Below, in pieces: positions 12,712 through 17,725 of a stretch of 17,725 bases of DNA (position 1 is its first letter; each line of letters begins with the position of its first letter). The stretch is from an uncultured Prevotella sp. (lineage in GTDB: Bacteria > Bacteroidota > Bacteroidia > Bacteroidales > Bacteroidaceae): contig CALBYK010000179.1 in the NCBI GenBank assembly GCA_937889855.1, positions 1-17,725 of the forward strand. Reading direction: 5' to 3'. The position numbers and the translations under genes are program-made. A model generated the notes under the pieces. It did no database searches, was not told the origin of the DNA, and was given only the letters and a program-made list of their open reading frames with translations.

Positions 12712-15700
12712 TTAGGCTCTTGACTGGAGCTTGTGGAAGCGGTCGAGGTTGCGGGCGATACCGCGCTCTCCGTCGATGTAGCACTCGGCATGGATGCCTT
12801 CGGCGAGGATTGAGGACAGGCGGTCGATGACGTCGCGGGCATCGGAGAGAGTGGCGTTGATGGCGGAGTTGTCGGTGGTGACATTGACCGTAGGGGCAGA
12901 TACAACCGTAGCCCCAGTCTGGCCGAGTGAGCGCGATATGTCAGCAGCGGTGAGCGACGACACGGTGTTGTTGCGCTGTGCCTCGTCGATAAGGCGCAGA
13001 GCCGGGAGCACCTGGGGATTGTTGACGGCACGGTGGTTTGCCACGAACTCGCCCTCATGCACCACGCCAGCCTCACGGCGGTAGCTTGTGCCGCCAGTGA
13101 AGCCTCCCTCGTAGTAGCCAGCCTCCTGCGCCTTCTGCTGCTTCTTGATGGCAGCCACCTGAATAAGGCCGGCGGCAGTGGCTATGCCTGCGGCAATAGG
13201 GGCAAGCACCATGTTGGCAGGATAAGGCACACCCTGCATGGCGGAGCTGTAGGCGGCGATGGCAGAGATGGCGGTCTGCGCTATTGCTTGGGCAATCTGC
13301 ATGGCAGCCTGCTTGCGTGCATACTTGGTCTTAATCTTTGCCACCTCTTTCTCCTTCTGTTCTTCGAGTTTCTTGGTCTTGGCGGTGTTGTTGCCAGCGG
13401 CAGAGATGAGTTTCTCATACTTCTTCTCGGTGACGTTGACCTCATAGTCGGACTGTGCCGAGTAATACGACGACATGGCACTCATGAGCGGCGAGACGGC
13501 GTCCATTGCGGCCTGCATCTTCGACACGATGCCATTGCACATATCGGCGGTAGCGTCGCCCATAGCTGCCATAGCCTCCTCGTGCGAGACAAGCCCCTCC
13601 TGCTCCATCGACTTGATGTTGGCGAGGGTAGACTTGTAGATGTCGATATCGGAAGTGACGAGCGAGGAGATGCCCTGCCCCGTAGGATGGTCGTTGGAAT
13701 ACTGTGCCTTGGCATTGTTGGATGCCGTGTTGTATGCCGACTGCGCATTGGCTCGGAACTGCTCGCCACGGGAATTCTTGAGGTTGTCGGCAGACTCCTG
13801 CTCGGCGTAGTGAAGGCGAATCTGCTTGAGCATCTGCTGGTACTCCTCCTCCTTGAGAAGTTTCTGCTTATACAACCATTCCAAGCCATTGAGCGCGATT
13901 TGCTGTTCTTTTTCGACAGACTGCTTGCCCCATTGCTCGCGGTAATGCTGGAGCAAGTCGTTGTTGCGCTGCTCACGCTCAAGTTTATGCTCAGACTGAC
14001 GCTGGTCAATTTCCGTCTGAAGGTCGAGCCACTCCTGCGAGTCCTTCTTGTAGAGATTTTGGCGTTGCTTGAGCATATCAATTTCGTTAAGATACAGAGC
14101 CTCGTTAAGTGCCTCTTCGTTGAGGTAGAGATCTTTGCGCTCGCCCTGCTGCTCATATGCCATCCGAAGTTGCATGGCAATGCTTGAGTGCCGACGCTGA
14201 ATCTCCTCGTCATCAAGACGCTGCAAGTCGCTCTGATACTGTTTTTCGAGGTCGGTTTTCTTCTTTATGAGAGTCTGCGCCTCGTTGGAGTCCTTGCCAT
14301 ACAGTTTAATCTGCTCGTCAATGCCACGGCTCTTAATCTCGTATTGCTGCTTCATAAAGTCACGGTATGCAAGATTTTCGTCGGCATACCGGCGGTAGTT
14401 TTCGACAAGCTCGGCATCGGTTATAGCCTGCTGCGCCTTGACAGCCGCCTTGAGATCCTTGTTTTTCTGCGCCTCCTGACGCTTGCGCTCCGCCTCCGCC
14501 TTGCGGGCGGCGACGGCAGCCTTTCGCTCGGCAGCAGCCTCCGCCTTCTTGTCTGCCTCAGACTTGTAGTCACCTGAAGAATTGTCAGACGACTGCCCCG
14601 ACCCAGCCAAAGCCTCATTAGCCTTGCGGATATTTTGAAGACTCTCAGCCTCTTTCTTCTGAACCTCACGGTATTGCCGTAGCCACTCCTCCTGCTTTTG
14701 CTGAATGGCAAGAATGTCGGCGTCGTGGTTGCGCACATAGTTGGTGACATTGCCACGGCTATAACCCTCACGCTCGATATACGTCTGAGTATTCCAACCA
14801 TCCTTGAAGCCTTGCAGTCCATGCCGGAACTGACCATGGTCGAAACCCTGCGAGAGAGAGTTGTAGCCCTTCTCGGCATAATGAGCAATATTGTTGCCGA
14901 GAGCCTGGAACTGCGAGCGGAAATTCTGCACCATACGCCCCCACCAACTATTCATATACTCGTCGTCGACATCCTGCTTCTGCCGCTCCAGCTCCTCAAC
15001 CTTGGACAGATATACACGCGCCTTAGCCTGGGCGAGAATGGAGTCGGTAAGGTTGTCGACAGCCTTGCGTGCATTGGTGGAATAGATATTCTCAAGCGAG
15101 AGATTGTCGAGATAGCCCGGATATTGCTCCTTCAGTTTTTTGAGAGCCTCACGCCGGGCATCATCTGAAGCAGTCTTGTCCTGCACGAGTTTGACGAGAG
15201 ACGACAGCTCGGCAATGTCGGAGCGGCACTGCGATGCAGCTTCGGCATCGGCCTTGTTGAGCTCGCGCTGTGCCTCGGTAGCCTTGTCGGTCTTGAGAGT
15301 GTAAGCCGTGAGCGCGGTAGCCATTGCCACCATAGCGGCAACGGCGGCAGCATAAGGATTGGCAAGGATAACCTTGTTCCACAACTGCTGCGCGGCAGTG
15401 GCATAGCTTATCTTGTGGGTACTGGCATCAACTGCTATGTTGTAAGCGTTCTTTGCGGCAGTCTCCAGAGCAGTGACGGCTGCGTTGACTTTGCCCACAG
15501 CTTGGTTTTTCAGCTTCACGAGATAGTGTGCCTTCTCTGCGATTACGGCAGCCTTTACCATTAAAGTGTATGTAGTGATGCCGGTAGCAAGGACGAGCAG
15601 TGCCTTCCAGTACTTGACGGTAAATGAGGACAGCGTGGAAAGCGACTTGACGAGCAGACTGCCCGTGCTGATGGTGTATTGCACGATGGGCAGCAATCGC

Positions 15701-17586
15701 TCTCCAAGCTCGACTGTAAGCTCATGGAAGCGGTTCTTTGCCTTCTCCACATCGCCCTGGATGGTATTGTTCTGCGTGTCGAACTCCTCTATTACAGACT
15801 TTGCCTCGCGGTAGGCATCGGTAGCAATCTGCTGCCGGTCGCGGATGTCGTCGATTTTGTCGGCCATAGTAGAGAGCACGGCCACGGCGCGCGTGCCGTC
15901 GAGCCCCATGTCGCCGAACATCTTGCCAAGCTGGTCGAATCCGCCCTTTGACTTGAGGTTGTCCATAAGCGTGAGCACAGCCCCGTTAATGTCGGTCTTG
16001 ACAAGATTGGAGAACGTATTGAGGTCAACGCCAGCCATCTTGGCAAAAGTCTTGGTATCGGTGGACATCTTGGTGAGAAGCTGCGAGAAAGCAGTGGAAG
16101 CCATCTCGTCTTTTTGCATATTCTCGTCCATGACCGCACCGAACCCCATAATCTGCGCCTGAGTCAGGCCGACCTGCTTGCCGACACCAGCCACACGGGC
16201 TGTAAACTCAACGAGATAGCCAGCCGAGGCAGACGAGTTCTGCGCAAGCTCGTTGATGGCAGAGCCAGTGGCGAGCATCGCTCCGCGCAGCCCCAAGCGG
16301 TCGTCTTCGCCGAAAGCCATAGCCAGCTTGCCCACCTTGTCGATGGCACCGTCGCCGAGGTCATCGCCAAGCGCCACACTGATTTTGTCGGCGGCGTCGA
16401 CAAACTCCTCAATGGCATCCTTGGAGGTAATGCCGAGACGACCGGCCGACTCGGCAAGCTGGTTGAGCTGAAGGCGCGACGTGCGTGTGTCAATACGCTT
16501 AAAGTCGTCGTTCATCTCCTCCACCTCAGCCATTGACTGCCCCGTGTACTTGCGCACGTTGTTCATCTCCTGGTCCATCTCGGTGAAGCTGTCGACACAT
16601 TGGCGAATAGTGGCGGAGAGACCGGTGACGGCACCTATAATCTGCGTGATGGCACCCCAATTCTCATTAAGTCCATTGACAACCTTGCCGAACAGGCTGC
16701 CAGACACCTTTTGCTCACCATTGACGGCAGCAATCTGCGCCTGAAGCTCCTTGGCTTTCTCCGACAAAGCATCGAAAGCCTCGGTGCCCTGCTTGGCATC
16801 GAGAAGCCGCTCGTTGACAATCTTCAGAGAATACTGGAGCTCACGCAGGCTGGAGCCATTGATGTTTTTCAGCGTGCGGTCGATAAGAGTGTTCTCACGC
16901 GCGAGGTCGGCAGCCGAGCGTGTGGCGGCAGACAACTCCTGCTCGTATTTGTCGACAGTAAGGTTAGCCTCCTTCTGCGCGTCGTTGATCTCGCGGATGC
17001 GTGCCTTGATTTTCTGGAGATTCTCGGCTGTAGACTTGAAGGCATCGGTATCGGGCGAAAGGTTGCCAAGCTCCTCCTGCAGTTTGGATGCAGCGGCAGT
17101 AAGCTCGTTGAGCGATGCTCCGCCTATATTGCCGAGCACACGCTGCAAGTTGGCAGTGGCGTGGTTGAGCTGCTGCATCTCCTTCAGGGACTGCACGGTA
17201 GAGTCCTTGAGGAAATCCATGCGGTCTTTGCAGTGCTGAAGAATCTGGTTGAGAGCGTTGTAGTCGTCGGGGTTGGTGACCTGCTTCATGGCACGCCGCA
17301 CCTCACGGGCAGCCTTCTCTATGTCGCCGAGCGAGGCGGTAGAAAGGTTGCTCACGGTGTCGATAGTCTTCGACACGCTGCCGGAGTAAGCCTTCAGCGC
17401 GGCTTCGGCAGCCTTAATCTCCTTGTTGAACTTGTTGATGTCTTTGACAGAAGTGGTAGGGTCTTTAAGTGCGTCAGCCTTTTTCTTCTTCAAGTCATCG
17501 ACCTTCTTCTGAAGGGCATCCATCTCATTCTTGGCCTGTTGGGCGTTGAGAGTGATGATGGTTTGGAAAGTTTGGGTTGTTGCCAT
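12712..17586 (-). CDS. Phage tail tape measure protein, TP901 type
   Basis: This 1624-residue protein sets tail length and probably helps DNA pass into the host at infection. Heptad-rich coiled coil covers about residues 10-320 (AQQAKNEMDALQKKVDDLKK onward). The TP901-like tape measure core lies at about 330-600 (MDQEMNNVRKYTGQ, QLAESAGRLGI, then LGKMFGDMGLDGTRAVAVLS). Hydrophobic segments near 658-680 (KALLVLATGITTYTLMVKAA) and 735-762 (NPYAAAVAAMVAMATALTAYTL) could insert in a membrane. A highly charged Lys/Glu/Ala-rich coil spans about 1000-1400. A further Ala/Ile-rich hydrophobic stretch lies at 1418-1485, then the Gly-rich GGFTGG with EAGVVHEGEFVANHRAV near 1493-1520. The ATG at 17586 was preferred to an ATG at 17670, which lies inside the upstream gene and reads through a hairpin. 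Confidence 0.92.
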   Translation of the reverse strand: MATTQTFQTIITLNAQQAKNEMDALQKKVDDLKKKKADALKDPTTSVKDINKFNKEIKAAEAALKAYSGSVSKTIDTVSNLSTASLGDIEKAAREVRRAMKQVTNPDDYNALNQILQHCKDRMDFLKDSTVQSLKEMQQLNHATANLQRVLGNIGGASLNELTAAASKLQEELGNLSPDTDAFKSTAENLQKIKARIREINDAQKEANLTVDKYEQELSAATRSAADLARENTLIDRTLKNINGSSLRELQYSLKIVNERLLDAKQGTEAFDALSEKAKELQAQIAAVNGEQKVSGSLFGKVVNGLNENWGAITQIIGAVTGLSATIRQCVDSFTEMDQEMNNVRKYTGQSMAEVEEMNDDFKRIDTRTSRLQLNQLAESAGRLGITSKDAIEEFVDAADKISVALGDDLGDGAIDKVGKLAMAFGEDDRLGLRGAMLATGSAINELAQNSSASAGYLVEFTARVAGVGKQVGLTQAQIMGFGAVMDENMQKDEMASTAFSQLLTKMSTDTKTFAKMAGVDLNTFSNLVKTDINGAVLTLMDNLKSKGGFDQLGKMFGDMGLDGTRAVAVLSTMADKIDDIRDRQQIATDAYREAKSVIEEFDTQNNTIQGDVEKAKNRFHELTVELGERLLPIVQYTISTGSLLVKSLSTLSSFTVKYWKALLVLATGITTYTLMVKAAVIAEKAHYLVKLKNQAVGKVNAAVTALETAAKNAYNIAVDASTHKISYATAAQQLWNKVILANPYAAAVAAMVAMATALTAYTLKTDKATEAQRELNKADAEAASQCRSDIAELSSLVKLVQDKTASDDARREALKKLKEQYPGYLDNLSLENIYSTNARKAVDNLTDSILAQAKARVYLSKVEELERQKQDVDDEYMNSWWGRMVQNFRSQFQALGNNIAHYAEKGYNSLSQGFDHGQFRHGLQGFKDGWNTQTYIEREGYSRGNVTNYVRNHDADILAIQQKQEEWLRQYREVQKKEAESLQNIRKANEALAGSGQSSDNSSGDYKSEADKKAEAAAERKAAVAARKAEAERKRQEAQKNKDLKAAVKAQQAITDAELVENYRRYADENLAYRDFMKQQYEIKSRGIDEQIKLYGKDSNEAQTLIKKKTDLEKQYQSDLQRLDDEEIQRRHSSIAMQLRMAYEQQGERKDLYLNEEALNEALYLNEIDMLKQRQNLYKKDSQEWLDLQTEIDQRQSEHKLEREQRNNDLLQHYREQWGKQSVEKEQQIALNGLEWLYKQKLLKEEEYQQMLKQIRLHYAEQESADNLKNSRGEQFRANAQSAYNTASNNAKAQYSNDHPTGQGISSLVTSDIDIYKSTLANIKSMEQEGLVSHEEAMAAMGDATADMCNGIVSKMQAAMDAVSPLMSAMSSYYSAQSDYEVNVTEKKYEKLISAAGNNTAKTKKLEEQKEKEVAKIKTKYARKQAAMQIAQAIAQTAISAIAAYSSAMQGVPYPANMVLAPIAAGIATAAGLIQVAAIKKQQKAQEAGYYEGGFTGGTSYRREAGVVHEGEFVANHRAVNNPQVLPALRLIDEAQRNNTVSSLTAADISRSLGQTGATVVSAPTVNVTTDNSAINATLSDARDVIDRLSSILAEGIHAECYIDGERGIARNLDRFHKLQSRA

Positions 17587-17629
17587 AAAAAAAGTGCTAC
17601 GGATGGTTGATGAAACCAAAGGTAGCACT
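17587..17629 (-). terminator. Hairpin with U-run directly before the tape measure start codon
   Basis: On the minus strand the 8-bp stem AGTGCTAC/GTAGCACT (17622-17629 with 17593-17600) encloses a second 5-bp stem TGGTT/AACCA (17614-17618 with 17604-17608), and a run of T residues (17587-17593) follows immediately. The ATG of the tape measure gene comes right after the run. This has the form of an intrinsic terminator, but it could instead be an attenuator or a translational control hairpin. Confidence 0.55.
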
Positions 17630-17648
17630 ATTATGGATAGGGTAAAAA
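17617..17648 (-). promoter_or_regulatory. Possible promoter of the tape measure gene
   Basis: On the minus strand TACCTTTG (plus 17617-17624) is an exact -7 match, with TTTT (17645-17648) 20 bp upstream in the -33 position (three of four matches). Transcription would start near 17610, within the hairpin, giving a leader of about 24 nt. It overlaps the terminator-like hairpin, so an upstream transcript could end here and a new one begin. Phage genes need not use the host housekeeping consensus. Confidence 0.4.
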
Positions 17649-17650
17649 TA

Positions 17651-17725
17651 CTATAAGTTGATTGCGGCATCGCAGATGATGTCGAACTGCACCATGTATC
17701 GCCTGACCTCCGTTATCCAGCGGTC
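17651..17725 (-). CDS. C-terminal end of an unidentified phage gene, 5' part outside window
   Basis: The last 24 codons and a TAG stop are visible. The residues include TEVRRYMVQFDIICDAAINL. The frame is open to the window edge and ends 64 nt before the tape measure start, as expected for the preceding tail gene. The fragment is too short to recognise a family; tail assembly chaperones commonly occupy this place, but nothing here shows that. Confidence 0.5.
   Translation of the reverse strand, partial: DRWITEVRRYMVQFDIICDAAINL

Larger units (their letters stand above)
9468..17725. mobile_element. Prophage, integrase end and part of the tail module
   Basis: A tyrosine recombinase directly downstream of a tRNA, then a tape measure gene and an associated tail gene on the opposite strand, mark an integrated tailed phage of the long-tailed (sipho- or myovirus-like) type, since tape measure proteins set tail length. 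The left boundary is placed at the tRNA 3' end by position; the exact attL core cannot be read without the other end. Head, packaging, lysis and repressor genes and attR must lie beyond 17725. Whether the prophage is active cannot be judged, although all visible frames are intact. Confidence 0.82.

Noticed and set aside
13033..14187. Open frame of 384 codons on the plus strand
   Set aside because: A Leu-rich antisense shadow of the Lys/Glu-rich coiled-coil part of the tape measure protein; no family features.
16600..17610. Long open frame (336 codons) on the plus strand opposite the tape measure gene
   Set aside because: It mirrors the codon pattern of the tape measure coding frame, is Leu/Val/Gly-rich without a recognisable domain, and lies wholly inside a strongly supported gene.
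17587..17670. Upstream ATG (17670) as the tape measure start
   Set aside because: The extra 28 residues would overlap the preceding gene and be encoded by the hairpin and T-run; ATG 17586 begins the natural protein.

Overview
The window looks like a Bacteroidota chromosome of the order Bacteroidales, probably Prevotellaceae or a relative; the genus cannot be fixed from sequence alone. The evidence is the promoter grammar (TTTG, about 20 bp, then TAnnTTTG) found upstream of several genes, the lack of Shine-Dalgarno sequences, A/T-rich leaders, and protein families typical of the group. It has two parts joined at a tRNA gene: a host housekeeping block (1-9467) and the integrase end of a prophage (about 9468-17725).

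Host block: every protein gene is on the minus strand. Reading in the direction of transcription from the tRNA side, they are a YczE/YitT-like membrane protein (8262-9008), a TetR-family regulator and fabG (7472-8077 and 6681-7439, sharing one strong promoter with an operator-like palindrome), an RluA-type pseudouridine synthase (5880-6557), a small membrane protein with a PH-like tail (5420-5812), a PBP4-type D-Ala-D-Ala carboxypeptidase (4158-5423), a YbdG-type mechanosensitive channel (2923-4086), a RecD/Dda-like helicase (1422-2903), guanine deaminase guaD (670-1191, own promoter) and the start of a TlpA-like thioredoxin (1-415, cut by the window edge). Spacing from the TetR gene to the helicase is tight, including one ATGA stop/start overlap, so much of this may be co-transcribed; it mixes envelope, osmotic, lipid and RNA/DNA functions. 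The gaps carry unusual short structures: a perfect 29-bp-arm palindrome flanked by 9-bp direct repeats (589-671), three 22-bp tandem repeats (1311-1376), and a long imperfect inverted repeat (6596-6649).

Junction: an initiator-type tRNA-Met (9395-9467) with a consensus promoter and a following hairpin terminator. A tyrosine recombinase gene (9604-10764) starts 136 nt downstream in the same direction, the usual layout of an element integrated at a tRNA 3' end.

Prehage tail module (minus strand, converging on the integrase): the last 24 codons of an unidentified gene (17651-17725), a 1624-residue TP901-type tape measure protein (12712-17586) and a 632-residue putative tail/baseplate protein (10759-12657). 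The stop codons of this last gene and of the integrase abut with no bases between. The most unusual local structure is a pure octanucleotide repeat (six copies) that fills the gap between the tape measure stop codon and the next start codon; the two genes lie in the same reading frame, separated only by one TAA and 18 sense codons. The other end of the prophage, its head, lysis and regulatory genes and attR lie outside the window. I found no clear sign of a wholly new multi-gene system.
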